From Micromussa lordhowensis (taxonomy: Eukaryota > Cnidaria > Anthozoa > Scleractinia > Lobophylliidae): 64,000 bases of DNA. Of the stretch, positions 42,313 to 55,000 are shown piece after piece (position 1 is the first letter of the stretch; each line of letters opens with the position of its first letter). Made by a program: the position numbers and the translations under genes. The notes beneath the pieces are model-generated. The model worked only from the letters and a program-made list of their open reading frames with translations. It did not search any database and was not told the origin of the DNA. Location: positions 104,201 to 168,200 of the forward strand of contig CAXHUQ010000736.1 in NCBI GenBank assembly GCA_964020085.1, read 5' to 3'.

Positions 42313-45300
42313 AATGCTGAGAAAATTAAGAGCTATTTTGCAGACAGCAAGAACGGAAGATTTCAATGAACGAACATGTACTATTGTTTTTGGGTAAAGA
42401 AATAATCTATCGATGAAATAAACAACATTATGAGCGCAACGTCGTTCTGTCGATCCACACGAAAACTGGATTGCCGCGGCCAGAAATTTTATTGCCTTGA
42501 AATTAGGATTGAATACAAAATCTCAGACAGACCTAAGGGAGCGGTAAACCGTTTTTAGTCGCTGTTGGATGAATACATATCCAGTAGAAACAGTAAAATA
42601 ATATGCTGCAGCTCGCTCGTTTCTCTTGGGATGAGGAGTTTTCAGCTAAAAGTGTTTTGTATGATTGAAGCATTTTGCCTTCGGTCACACAACCACAGTG
42701 TGTGGCGTGTTTTTGAAATAGTCAGCGGAATGAAACGATGTTATAGATTTCATTTGCAGTACGAAAAACACTTTATCGGTCACCTGCTAAAGCGTACACT
42801 GAGGTTTGCATGAGATTATGATGTTTGGAGGGGGTTTTCGTATTTCAATCTTGTTTGAGCCAAACTTGTTAACCGTAGCTACCAGACCTCTTGAAACGTT
42901 AAGGTTGTGGAAAATAAAAACCAGAGCTAGGCAGCAAAAGGCACTTGGCACTCTCGCGCAATTCATGACATATTCTCACTCGCGCGTGTTTTGCGCGGGA
43001 AAAATATCAGACAGCTTCTACCGCTCTAGTATCGGCCGATGCAGTATAAATCAAAACGGCAATGAATACACAACTTTTTAGCATCAACATGGAATTACTT
43101 TAATTAACGATAATGCCAGTTACCTTACCTGAATGATCTCACCTCCTTGTTTTTGGTCTTTACGAGTAAAGAACACAACATCAGGGCCATGCATCCTTAT
43201 CGCACTACTCCTGTTGCCCTTTAAATGTCCGATCTTTCAATGGCTTTGCGAATAACTCATCGGTGACTTGAACTGCTAGAAGTGATGATTTTCGTTTTGC
43301 AAACACTTCCTCGGCCTCGTGCGTATAGACCATGAGCATATAGGCAAAGCAATGTCCTGCACTCCTTCGGCCAACAGATCATGCTGGACGTATTTAGTCA
43401 ATATGATTTTACAAGATCACTGGCTTGTTTCCTGACTAATGCCCTCCACAATTAACCCCGGGAAGTTACAGTTTTCAATCGCTCTCTGTTCTTTTTACTA
43501 CAACTGCAATGCAAATCCCGGTCCGGCCTTAAACTGATGAAGAAGTCATCAAACTGTTTACGGTCAATGCATTTGCGAATAAATCTCGATTGTCCTAGCG
43601 ATTTTAAGTTGAAATTTGACGAACATTTCCTCTGTACTGGCCAGTGTCATGATATGATGATCTTGTTAACACAAAGTGGCTGCGATTTTCAAACGACAAA
43701 AAAAACACCTTTGAATTGACAATAAAGGCACTGTCAAAATCTGTCCAATCAAAGTCGTGGCTGTCAAACTGTCAAACTTGGGCACGCCTTGACCAAAATT
43801 TTTCCAAAAATGGCGAGACACCCTGAGTAATTAAAAAGTGTGTTATAAAGATGAATGGTTCCGTGCACTTGAAATACCATTGTTTAGGTATTAAGCGAAA
43901 ACGGCGTCAGTTTTTGGTTCTTACATAAGTAGCTTTTACTTATTAAACGGAAATGTTAGCTCTTCTTGCTTGATAATCAAATCTTAAAACAATTTTATGA
44001 GACCGCACCATTTCAGTGCAAAGAGTGAAAGAATATGCCCGCCATCAGAAGATCCTTTTCTCTCTCTCAATTGCTCTCTGACCGGGCTATCTAACTCCTA
44101 TGAATTTACGTGCCGCTATTTCCAGCACCACTCCTTGAAAAAAGTTGCTTGGAATGTTTTGGGCATATGGGAACGTTTACAATCGAGCCAGTTGTGACCG
44201 TATACGAATGAAATCACGACCGATTGAAACTGGGCCTGAAAATCATCGCTCAGTTATAATATTAGCTTTTTTCTCTGCAGGGATTAAATATACTAAATAA
44301 AGTAATAAGTCAGACTCATAAGAGACTAATTAGGTGTCAATATTGGACACTACATACAATGTGATGGTTTTTCTTATTAATTTTTCTGATGTCTTGTACT
44401 TTCATTTTTACCATTAGGTCGCTCAGGAAGCTACAGATTAGCAGGCACGGTAGCTTGGATTGCAAAGCTAGCCAACTTATTAGAAAGCTTTAGACAGTGG
44501 AGTGGATGATGCTTAAAACATATAGTTTTAAATTAATTTATCTCAATCCATAAATTTTTTCTTTTCGGGACATCCAATATCTTCCATGAAAGAACGATTG
44601 CGAAAAAATGTTTCATCCGATTCTCTTCAAATGAAGACCTGAGGACATTGAAAGAGTGAGATAATTGCCTGGTTATTAGGGTAAGATAACTGGGTGCAAC
44701 ATCATGACTAGCGGTTCCTAAATCACTTCATTCAATGGGTGTATGTTTTTGAGAGCGTTTTCAAAACGACTGATAGTACCACAAATTAGAAGCCGTGTTT
44801 TGAATTTAAACTTTATTAACAAAAAGGTCCCAGAAAGATCTGGGGAAGACAGTGTTCCATTTCTGCAAGAAAAAGAAAAAAATAGGATGTAATTGCTACA
44901 TAATCTGATTACTGTTATTTTTTTTGAGCTGCAATCAGCTGATTGTGTTTGCGCATCTATAGCGGTAATGTTGAAACCTTTGGACTGTAAAATTACATTC
45001 CAGCTATTTGCAGCCGATTTCGGGGGTTGTTATTGTAAAAGCGTACAACTAAATGCTACTTTGACACCATGGGTTGTTCAAAAGAAGACATGTCGCGGAA
45101 CAAGAGAAAATGACGGGACAGAGAGGGAAGCTCAGGGCATTGGCCGGGATATGTCATGTCTACGAAAGTTATTTTTAACCCAGCGGAATTAATAAGTCTC
45201 CTCACGGCTTGATAGAAAACGGGGACCGGGAGTGCGGCAGGTCGAGGTCCCTTGCTGGTGTGTTTAATCACTATTTTTCGTCATACTGTTGGCTATGATA

Positions 45301-45726
45301 AATATAGGTAAATACCCTACAATAGTTACCATTTGCCGACTCTCTTAGGTTGGCTCTGTTTAGTTGCCTCTTTTTTTGTTCCAGCTGTTCGTTTTTTTGT
45401 CGTTGTAACCTTAAATTGAATAGTAAGAACAATGACAAAACTAATCAATCAATTTACATGCGCTACGTTACGGGATGAATTTAGCGGGGCTAGTGGCTAA
45501 CTAAATAAAATAATTAATAAAAAAACACAAAATGAATCTATTAAAACAGAAAACGATTTTTGTATTATACTGTAGGTATAATTTCAAACTAGGTTGTTAC
45601 AGCAGTGGTGAACCATTGTTGACGTATATTTCTACATACATCTTGGAACACTGGGCTCTAGCCTCTACGGACGTCTGTAAAGAAGCCATTTTTCCCTCAG
45701 TACATACTATTTAGTCTAGTAGTCTG

Positions 45727-45867
45727 CTTTTTACGATAAATGGTCGAATTGCCCGCTCTCGCTCGCTGACGCGTCGCACGAATTTCAAATTCATGTGTCT
45801 GTCCGCATATTGAAAATAAAAATTAGCCAATGAGCGCGCGAGAATTTCTGCAGTTATCGTAAAAAAT
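45727..45867. mobile_element. MITE with TTTTTACGATAA tips, copy 1
   Basis: The tips ctttttacgataa and ttatcgtaaaaaa are inverted; the interior has cgaattgcccgctctcgctc and gtctgtccgcatattgaaaa. The same interior is found in reverse orientation at 48547-48665. Confidence 0.75.
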
Positions 45868-46003
45868 GATTTCGAGTGCAATTTGGAATCAATAAGCATA
45901 AGTAAATTTTTCAAAGACCGCAATTGAAAGGTCAAGCATGGAAATAGCTTGAGTCGAAATAGAAATAGCTGACATTTTTGCTTATATTTAGATATATTAT
46001 TAC

Positions 46004-46622
46004 CTCCACCTCCATTTCCTCCCTTTCAACCAACTTGAGGAGGGCCTCTTGCACTTGAGGAGTTGGAGAAGCTGGTTCGTCTCTTTCGGCGGCACTCAAC
46101 GGTTTCAGCAGCGGAAGAATCCACCTCCGTCTGTGGGGAAGTGTTCCTTTCTGTGCAATGAAGGTTTGCCACCACTTCTTTGTCTCGTCATCAAAATGAA
46201 GCTCGAACTTCGGTAGGGCTTGCTGTAATTTATGAAAATCAATTTTCGTCAGGTCAGGATCGATAATCCTTGGTTGACCTGACGGCATCTTATCAAGGAG
46301 CTTTAGCCCCTCTGCTGGGGCCCAATCAGGGCTAGTTGACCACTTCTTGTAAAACAGCAGGGCTCGTCCGTCCGAACCCTTGACGATCTTGAACTGGTGC
46401 TGGTGGATGTGACCCAAGAGTTTGGGAACAGCACACCCCTCCATCCATTGCTTCACATCATACATGAAATGTATGATCTTTGCTTCAACGGCTGGAGAGT
46501 AGCTGTTTCCAATCTCTCGGATCAGCTCGACAAGGGTTCGGACGTTGATTTTTGCTAGTCTTCTTGAACAGTTGATCAATATCTTCGTGGGTGTGCCCCA
46601 CCATAAGGAATGAAATCTTTAT
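46004..46622 (-). pseudogene. C-terminal exon 12 of the transposase-like gene, frameshifted
   Basis: After the acceptor ttttctgacag the frame reads ISFLMVGHTHEDIDQLF, then one extra A in gttcaagaag (about 46573) changes frame to RRLAKINVRTLVELIREIGN ... WMEGCAVPKLLGHIHQHQFK ... WWQTFIAQKGTLPHRRRWIL ... LKLVEREEMEVE. The end is at a donor-like ggag|GTAATA (46003) or at the stop at 45932. HTHEDID is the third conserved block of the family. Confidence 0.65.
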
Positions 46623-46975
46623 CTGTCAGAAAAATAAAAAGAGAATTCTAACAGTGAGCCACTCTGTTCAGCCAGTTATCATGATCATATTTATTTATTC
46701 CCAACGAAATTCGGAGTGAAATTCACAACTTCGTTTCGAAGTTCACAATTTGATTGACAACTACGTAATGAAATTGCCAAGTTCGTAGCCAACTTTGGGA
46801 ATTTCAAACGAACTTCGGAAACCGTTTGTCAAAAGTTTTGTGAAATGCACTGTAAAATTGCAACTATGTTTATAATGGGAACTGCACGTCACTTGAAGAG
46901 AAGAAAACGCCGTATGAGATTCTCCCATGTGCCGATAGAATCCACGTGCACACTATCAAGAAAGCTGTTTCTTAC

Positions 46976-47772
46976 CTTCTTAAAAATCCTTAACTCCACA
47001 AGCAACGCTAAGAAACAAAGAACAAAGCGGTTTTTGTTTTCCCTCCAACAATTGTCCATTTGGAGGTACAGGGTTGGAGGAAGTTTGGAAACAGCTACTC
47101 TCCAGCCGTTGAAGCAAAGATGGAGGAGTGTGCTGTTCCCAAACTCTCGGGTCACATCCACCAGCACCGGTATTATACTTCCTTTAAGAAAGCCTCAAAA
47201 TAGTACTCCCATAGATGGCTTGACATCATAAGTTTGAAATAGAAGTAAACTGTATTTAATTTATTAAAAAATCTGAGTAATATAAATAATAGAAAAATGC
47301 ACGGTTTTGCATGTCCCTACTAGGTATGTATCAAAAAGCCTTGAAATGTTTATGTAAAAGTTGTTTGTGATATTTGTAGTTTCCAATTTTATTTTATTAT
47401 TTTTTTAATTTCACTCACCTTGGTGGTGGTCGTAAAATGTGGCAGGTTGTGCTTAGATTGGTCCATGCCATCGATGGTCAATGAAAGATACTTCTCGGGT
47501 TCAGCCTTAGCCTTTAAGCCATGTTTGTAATACTTTTTCCTCTCGGCCCTGTTGCGTTCATAATGTATAAGTTAGTAATGTTTCTTTTAAGTAAGATTCA
47601 GTTTTACCAGTATAATGACACACTAGTCATGTACTTGAATTACTTACAATTGCTGTGTCAGATGGATTTTTCTCATAAGAGACAACTTCCGTCTGGTTGG
47701 AGTTTCCACCTGAGGCTTGCCGAGTTCCTCCTTGATGTGCACGCAAATGGTGCATTTCGTGAACCGGCTTTG
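46976..47772 (-). pseudogene. Catalytic-core exons 9-11 of the transposase-like gene
   Basis: Exon 9 encodes SRFTKCTICVHIKEELGKP (CxxC), exon 10 KYYKHGLKAKAEPEKYLSLT then IDGMDQSKHNLPHF with donor accaag|GTGAGT, exon 11 KLPPTLYLQMDNCWRENKNR ... LALLVELRIFKK with donor GTAAGA. The Asp residues in IDGMDQ and QMDNC are likely catalytic, by analogy with RNase-H-fold transposases. Exon 11 is joined upstream to an inverted fragment of exon 12 (about 47088-47170), so the sequence that should precede it is missing. Confidence 0.6.
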
Positions 47773-48546
47773 CTGTGAAATGGAACGATGAAAACGAAAT
47801 ATCAATTCAAAGGTCTCCATACTGGCTCCATAGTTTGCACTTATGTATCACGGCAAACTTGTGGCCCAATCCCTAACCTGAAGTGGGCGAATGATTGGTT
47901 TCTGTATTTGAGCAGTATTTCTTCGTTATGCATTATGCTAAAGTATTGCTAAAACTAAATTGAATTAGCATTTCCAGCACCGAGTTCAAGAGTTTAAACT
48001 CTCTGAGCCGATTTCGTCATGAGATGAATCACGCACTGGTGAATTTTTACATGTTCAGATATCAAATAAGCATATCCTCGCAGTTGAGCATACACTGAAG
48101 TAGAATAATAAAAGAAATATAACTTGCAAAGTTAAAGACACAGCTTCCAATAAGCACTTTCTTACCTTTGGGATGACGACATCCGGGAATTGTTCCTTCC
48201 ACATGCTGTACAGGAATGTTGATTTGGCTAGGCAGGGCCTTTTCTTCTGCTGCATTTCCTCTTGATATATTTTGAAGACGGCGTCTTTTGTGAGGCATGA
48301 AGGCAGATTTCGAACCCCGTTGGTTGGCATGCTGTCTGCGTTCATTGCAAATTTGTGCATCCAGCAAACGGCGAAGTCAAACGCCACACTCCTGGCTCTA
48401 CCCCTTTTGGTATCTTCGTCCATTTCAAGATCACATGTTTTTGCGATCTCAAAGTAACTATTTCAAGAAACATAACAGCAACAATAAAGGAATATGAGAC
48501 TTAGTACCTTCAGCTAACATATAAGGTGGCTCCGTAGGGTAATCAT

Positions 48547-48665
48547 TTTTTACGATAACTGCAGAAATTCACGCGTGCTCATTGGTTAAATTTTATTGTC
48601 AATATGCGGACAGACACAGCGAGCGAGAGCGGGCAATTCGACAATTTTGTCATCGTAAAAAAAAA
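48547..48665. mobile_element. MITE with TTTTTACGATAA tips, copy 2 (inverted)
   Basis: Reverse-oriented relative of 45727-45867, with atgcggacagacac and gagcgagagcgggcaattcg in common. It directly abuts the foldback element at 48670. Confidence 0.75.
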
Positions 48666-48669
48666 TCGA

Positions 48670-48814
48670 TGTCAGTTTTTTATGCATCTTTCCTGTTATT
48701 CACAATGAATTTCGTCATAACATTGTCAAATTAGTCTGCGGATCCACAGCTACTTTGACAATGTTATGACGAAATTCATGATCAATAACAGGACAGACGC
48801 AAAAAAAACTGACG
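48670..48814. mobile_element. Foldback MITE, about 145-bp palindrome
   Basis: TGTCAGTTTTTTATGCATCT through cacaatgaatttcgtcataa and cattgtcaaa on the left is mirrored on the right up to aaaaaaactgacg. Only the centre (agtctgcggatccacagcta) serves as a loop, itself partly paired. No coding content. Confidence 0.85.
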
Positions 48815-50752
48815 TCAATTTGTTAAATCGCGTTACAATAAATGCCATTTACACCCAGTTCTCTCAATGATAAAATTCACTGTCAGTATCGAAAGCGCAG
48901 ATTACTTATAGCTTTCGACCTCAGTTCTCGCGTGATAGTAAAAGGATATGCATAGGGACCTCAAATTATTATTACTATTATCTGAATCTACCTCGATCTC
49001 GCAATGCCATAAACTTTGCACCACGCTTTAGTGCAAACTCTGACACCCTCCAAAAAATGTTTCTTCTCCGATGGTCCACTGCCGGGGGGCCGTATGTCGG
49101 CTTCTAGGACCTAAAACAAGCAATAAAATGACTAAAATGAATTGACTAAATACATTAAACGTCAGGTTCACAGCAGAATATAGAGCAGGAGAAAGAATGG
49201 GCCTTGAGGCAAGTCTTGTAATTGTTTTTGCTCAAATTAAAATGTTTCCTATCGAAAGTAATAATTTCAGAAGTCTTACTAATAAACCGCACAAGTTGAA
49301 CGCACGCGCTATCGAGAATCTGTTAACTGTCGGTTGCTCTTTATGTACAGTTGAATAGACTAATGAACAAAATCAGTAAACGATATCTTAGACTTTCTTT
49401 TCAAAGGCAACCGGGACAGAAAGTTACTGAAAAGAAAGAGAAGTATTGCAGACACAATCTCGGATAGCAAGTATGTGGGTGGATTGTTTGAGTAAGGGTA
49501 GGTTTATAGATGGTCATGTGGGTAGAGTTGCAATGTAAATGTAAACAACATTGCTACGTTAAAATGCGTAGTCGTCATACTTTCATGTTGCGTTGAATTA
49601 TTAGCTTCCAATATGTTAAAAGTAGCATACCTTACTGGCCGATATGGAGTTGAAATTCGTTGTTTGGAATCTTTTCCCCAGTAGTGCTTTCTCTGCTTCG
49701 CAAGGTAGCTGATTGGCAGCTGCCGAATACAATTGTCCTTACAACACGAATCTTCCAACTCTCGAATGATTGTTAACGAGTCTGTTTTCTTGGCATATTT
49801 TCCTGCAACGAAGGTACAGGCGTAATATTAACCGAATAACGAAACCAATACAACCTATGAAGCCATAAAGTAAACAATACTCACTTCTATTCGTTCCAGA
49901 TTTTTGGTCACTCTAAATAAGAACAAAATTATTAAGTTCAATACTACGCACTCACCATAAACTAGCCTTAAGCAAGACTGTAGAATTAAACATAATCTCT
50001 AGCGATTTGCGCTAGATTTAACCATCCTTCACAAATGGACTAGAGCATGCAACATATGTGCACTTTAGTCTATTAAACAAAAGTGCTAAAGAACTTACGC
50101 GCGTCACGGCTCAAGTGCAATTGTACAAACGTGTTTATTAAACAAAAGTTACTGTTGAATACTTTGGATTGATCACAAACTGGCAAACACTTACAATGAA
50201 GAATTTTTCGCGTTTTGTCATCCGCTGAAAGAAGATGAAAATTCCTCATCTCCCTTCAAAATGAAAGTAATTAAGGCGAAGGGGTGAATTACCTTGTCTT
50301 CTTTTTTCCCTTTTCTGCCCAAAATGTGGAATGTGCGGCAACTTCGTCCATTGAGTAGTCGTCGTCATCACTAGGAGAGATGTGATCAATCTAGGATCAT
50401 ATAAAGAGGGATTTAGAACCTGGCAAGAGACTATCTATGATTTGAAATAGATTCTTACATAACTAGCAAAATAGAAATAAAAAAAAATAGGAATAGATAT
50501 ACCTCTGATTCTTGCTCTTCTAGGGCCGTAAGCTTTGATAAGGCCTCTTGGATCTCTACGTCCAGTGCGTTTTCTATCCAGTCATCTTTGGGTTCAACTT
50601 TCTGCGGATGACATGCATCTTTAGCATTGGTTAAATTGTTATTAATTAAATTAATTAAATTAATAAAAATGCAGAAACTAAAGCTACGAATTGTAGGCCG
50701 CTACCTTTTGTTCATCTGCCGTTTTACAGCGTTCTTGGTTCGCGTCCATCAT

Positions 50753-52023
50753 AGCCAGAAATTCCGAGCCGTAACCCCCCGTGAAGCGTGACGAAACACT
50801 GCCATGTGCTCTCTTCTTATTTATAGGAAAATGTATGGAAATTATCGTTCAGTTGATCGCTGAAGAGATTAAGGTGGTTGAATTTCACAGTCCCAATCCA
50901 AAGTTCTTTCGTTGTGGCAATACCTTTAATTTGGAAGTGGTTTCGTTGTTGAACATAATATAATTCTTGCGGTTTTTGCTTTTGAAGAATCGCATATAAA
51001 CTTACAAGAATACGCCATACTAACATTTTAATTTCATGCAAACCATTGACTCTTTTTTTTAAAGTTTCTTCAACTTGCTAATGAGTGGAATCAGCATCCC
51101 AATGTGGAACTTTAAGACCACATGAAGTGCTTTCAATATCCATATTATTAGGCTCTCTTCGACTTGGATATCTTGCGGTTTTTTCATTTAAAGATGCTTG
51201 AATTTCCCGAAAATTGTTCATCTTTGTGTGCACGGCTTTCATAATTGCTCGCACCGAACACTCACTCTACGCGAACTGTTTTCTCCGCCACAAGTGTACT
51301 TTACATAACTAAACTCAACCGCCATTTTGAATAAGCTTGAAGCTATCCTCCATGCTTCTTTTGGCAATTTTTTGAAGGAGATAGAGCCTGGGACTTGGAT
51401 TCCCTTGAGGGTTTTTGTACTGCGTGACATAACAGTCACCGATCGAAACTGATTCTCGATCTGATTTACGGCAACTCAAAAGCGCTTGAAAAGGGCTCTC
51501 ATCGTACGAAAGTGAAAGGGAAAAAAGAGGAGAGTATCGGTAAAGTTTTTAAAAAGTTTATTTTAGTGAAATTATCTTAAACATAAAGTAATAATTTCGA
51601 AATAATCTCTATGTTCTGGGCTCAAAGTTTGCTTGCCGGCAACGGCGCTGGCGTGACTTGTTTACGAGAAAGCCGTACGCCAATCACAACATTGAATGTG
51701 GCGACCTATGTAACGCCATTCATGGTTCGGAATTTCTGGCTATGTGTTTCTCCTCGGGTAGAAAGACAACTAAGAGCGCGAAAAAACTGGCATGGGTCGG
51801 GCCAAATATCAAAACCAGGGTGCCTTTTTCTGCCCTGATCGTAGCATTCAGGTCTATTCTGGTCAAGAAACTTTCCTTTTTTGGTAATCGTTCCTTGTGA
51901 CGACCGGAGTGATTGACAGATTTGATAGTGAGGCCTGAGCTGGTGTGAGGGATAATATAGGCCGGAGGGTAGGCCGGGGCTAAGCGGGTGCATCAATCAA
52001 TCGGGGTGGTAGTTGCAGCCAGT
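50753..52023. other. Intergenic region between two divergent genes
   Basis: The minus-strand gene starts at 50752 and the plus-strand gene at 52024, so this 1.3 kb probably holds both promoters. The part nearest 52024 is G+C-richer. No clear TATA box; short open frames only. Confidence 0.4.
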
Positions 52024-55000
52024 ATGGAGTATTCTCAGGGAGAAGGAAGCGACATGGAGTGGTTTCAGGAACAATTACGTGAAGAAAGCGAATATTTGCT
52101 AAAAGAGTCTGAGTACGAAACGGAGTACGAGGAGGAGGCCAAAGAAAAGGAATCGGATACGGGTCCCATGGACAACTCAAAAGAGGTTGTTGAGGAAGAA
52201 GAAGCCGTCCCTGTTCGTCAGCTAAAACGACATCGAAAAGCAGGGGAAATTTCAGGACGCCAGCTAGCGCTGAAAAAAATTGAAAAGGAAGGGAGCCGTG
52301 AATGGAATTGTCCATTTCCTCCTCCATTTCTTCCGACCGTTACTACCATGAGGAAGTCCCTAACAGAATTTTCGGATGGCAAGTCAGAAAATTTTGACGC
52401 CGAAGCTGCTTCCGCCATGCGGATCTATATCAGCCGAAAGCTTGGCATTGATACCAGGGTAAGTTCTTGTTCTTTTACTCTACGTTATTAATGTTGAGCT
52501 TAAAAATTTAATGTTATATTTTTTGCACACAGTAGTTAAGTTACGCTAAATCGACATCCTTTAAAATGGCTCTCACGTCAATGTCGGAGTGTTGGTATCT
52601 GATAAACTCTAATCGCCTACGTCGGCCCTCTCTGGGCTTTTCTCCAAAAATCAATACGAAACTACATTCTTCTTTTTGCGGTAATGGCTACACCTGCATA
52701 CGCAGTGGATAATGTAGCTCGAAGATTGGACTGACGGAATGCAATTTTTATGGCCATGCTGACAAAGGTTTAGAAAATATTCAGCAATTTTTCTCACTTG
52801 AGTTTTTCCCTTTCGACGCACGCGTATAGTATGCAAAGCAATAAGAACGAGGATTAACATCCCCCATTTTTTTTAGCAGAAGCTTGGTGGTACTGATGTA
52901 TACAGTACTACTATAATTTTAATTTTACATTTTCTATTTCGATTTAAGCTTAAGTTTATTCTTAAGCCATGTTATAAGCATAAAACAATTCCAATGGCCC
53001 TTTGATGTGTTAGTCTCATTTCATCATGAGCTGCTGAAAAACTGTTGATCACTCGTCAGCCGTCATCCCATCCTGGACATGTTATCCCCAATGTCATCCC
53101 CAAGGAATTCCCCAAGATGTTTGTCATGACCTGTGCAGACCTGTGCCTTGCTCCGTCACTGGATGGCGACATTTCTAAAATCCTCAAAGAAAGTCAAGGT
53201 TATCACACTAGGTGATACCCTAAATGCGATTTTCTTTCTGCGAGGATCCAATGCGATTTTTTTTCACCCAGCTACGGCTTACACGTAGTAGTTCTGCAGT
53301 AGCTTTGAATTTCGCGGCTTCGCCGTGGCTTTCGAACGGCGAAATGTTTTTGTCAAAAAAAAAATTGGCACACAGGATCGGTGTATTTTAGAAAATCTCT
53401 TCTACAAATCCAGAAGCAAAGTGTAAAAGATTATTCTCAAGTGATTGGTTTATAAGTTAGACTGAATTGAAAATGGCCCGTCCGTGTTTGTGTCATCGTC
53501 GTCTGTCGTAGTAACTCCCTGTAAGCTTATTAATGTGTTGCTAGCCGAAGAGTTTCCACGGTTTTAAACTACTCCTTTATTTCACGGTCATCGCAGGGAG
53601 TGTAGACGTTCAAAATCTAAATTACAGAGTTGAAGTTAGTAAGTGAAATGCAAATGTTAACTTAAATCAAAGAAAGACATTTACCCAGTGGCGTCTAACA
53701 GTTCTTCTGACTAGCAAGTCATAAAGTTGTAAATGACGTCTATGACGTCATCAAATTATACAAAAATGTTCCTTAATTAGCTTGCGCAATACAAATCACA
53801 TATTTAGCAATACAATTAATATTTAATGAATTTGAAATGGCGCGTCCCCGTCGTCCGTCGTCCCAGCATTCCAGGCTAGAGGAGGAGGACTAAACTGGAG
53901 TCAGACATATTGGATTCTGTCTTGTTGATAATTCAGCCATCAGCCTTTTAAGATGATTCTGACTGGCCGTATCCTTTTAGAGACTATACTTGTAATCTAA
54001 AACCTTTGGTTTTGCCTTACAATTAAGCAGTTAATGGTACCTCGCTAAATTAAACTTGCCGCTACCTCCATTAGTCTTTTGAGACTGCATTTACCATCGG
54101 CTAATAAGCTCAACTCGAATTCGGTGATCTTGTACACTATGTAAGAACTCTCTCCAAACTCGAACTAAATGCCAATTTTGATTCCCTCAGTCCCATGTTA
54201 TCGTTCCCTTGAGAACTAAAACACAAACTATCAAAATTAAGCTTATATCTTAATTCGGGCAACACCATTAAATTATTTTAAAACACTGAATCGGAAAATT
54301 AAAAAACAGAGGTAAGCAGCCGTAAGCTTGTACAGCCTGGTCTTCTGAATGAATCAGAGATTAGCAAAGTTATTCGTGTTGTAAATCATGAATATTAAAA
54401 CAGCGGGGAGCAACTACACTTCGGACCACCTCTTTTACATGTGTCAAAATCTTTTGAAGAACGAAGCATAACACAATAGGCACCTACGCATTCTGTAGTA
54501 GCAGGGGAACAGGGAGAGCGACAACACTCCTGACTAATAAATGAAATGATAGACATTGTCATGTCTTTTTTTTCTACTTTTCCAGATTAACATTAGCCCA
54601 TTTAACTTTTAAGTAAACAAAGAATGAATGCATCGCTCTGCACATGATTCTAGCATTATGTAAAGTGGTTTCTAAGGGCAAGTGAAACAAAAACTGGTTA
54701 TGATTTGTCAACCTCGTTGTAAGCATTTCACCTTCTGTTATTCTATAGAATTATAGTCATGATGGGTATGATATGATTTCTGTTAAATTCATAATTTTTC
54801 AATTAACTACTCACCCTTTCAAATTATCTCAAACATTGTCATACAAGGATCACTGACATCTAATTTTTTAAGTGTTATTGTTTTGGTTATAATACTCTTG
54901 TGAGAATAGGCCATTTCAGAATTACCTGAGGCCTCTTCCTCAAAGCGAGTCTTGGTGCTCATCCTTTCATATGCAAATCAATTTTTTCATTCACACGCAA

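Larger units (their letters stand above)
41201..45726. other. Non-coding stretch with three clusters of TTGCTTATTAAGCAA palindromes
   Basis: Clusters lie at 41370-41580, 42215-42312 and 43885-43982. Apart from these, open frames are short and without domains. A plus-strand ATG at 41890 (MGDSTEQGVSAG) could be a short first exon, but its donor is weak. Confidence 0.45.
46004..50752 (-). pseudogene. Multi-exon transposase-like gene (IDGMDQ/DNC.RENKN/GHTHEDIDQ family)
   Basis: Twelve exons can be followed on the minus strand: 50752-50705, 50601-50503, 50390-50293, 50224-50195, 49912-49885, 49802-49636, 49110-48992, 48457-48166, 47772-47648, 47548-47419, about 47092-46976 and 46622-46004. All have GT/AG borders and, apart from the join of exons 3 and 4 (one base out), all phases that can be tested agree. 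The core has KYLSLTIDGMDQSKHNLPHF, LYLQMDNCWRENKNRFVL and FLMVGHTHEDIDQLF, a conserved Asp-containing pattern I associate with DUF7869-type, RNase-H-like transposase relatives. Exon 11 is rearranged and exon 12 has a frameshift, so this copy is probably dead. No flanking terminal repeats were found. Confidence 0.65.
48166..50752 (-). pseudogene. N-terminal exons 1-8 of the transposase-like gene
   Basis: ATG at 50752 (MMDANQERCKTADEQK) is spliced to KVEPKDDWIENALDVEIQEA, then SDDDDYSMDEVAAHSTFWAE, RMTKREKFFI, SDQKSGTNR, KYAKKTDSLTIIRELEDSCC ... QLPISYLAKQRKHYWGKDS, FLEGVRVCTKAWCKVYGIAR and SYFEIAKTCDLEMDEDTKRG ... TFLYSMWKEQFPDVVIPK. The acidic start followed by a basic, Cys-containing region suggests a DNA-binding N-terminus, but I cannot name a domain. 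Introns are short, 50-700 bp. A MITE and a foldback element lie in the intron next to exon 8 (48547-48814). Confidence 0.6.

Noticed and set aside
46845..47231. 128-codon plus-strand frame
   Set aside because: It is the antisense of exon 11 and reads through the inverted piece of exon 12.
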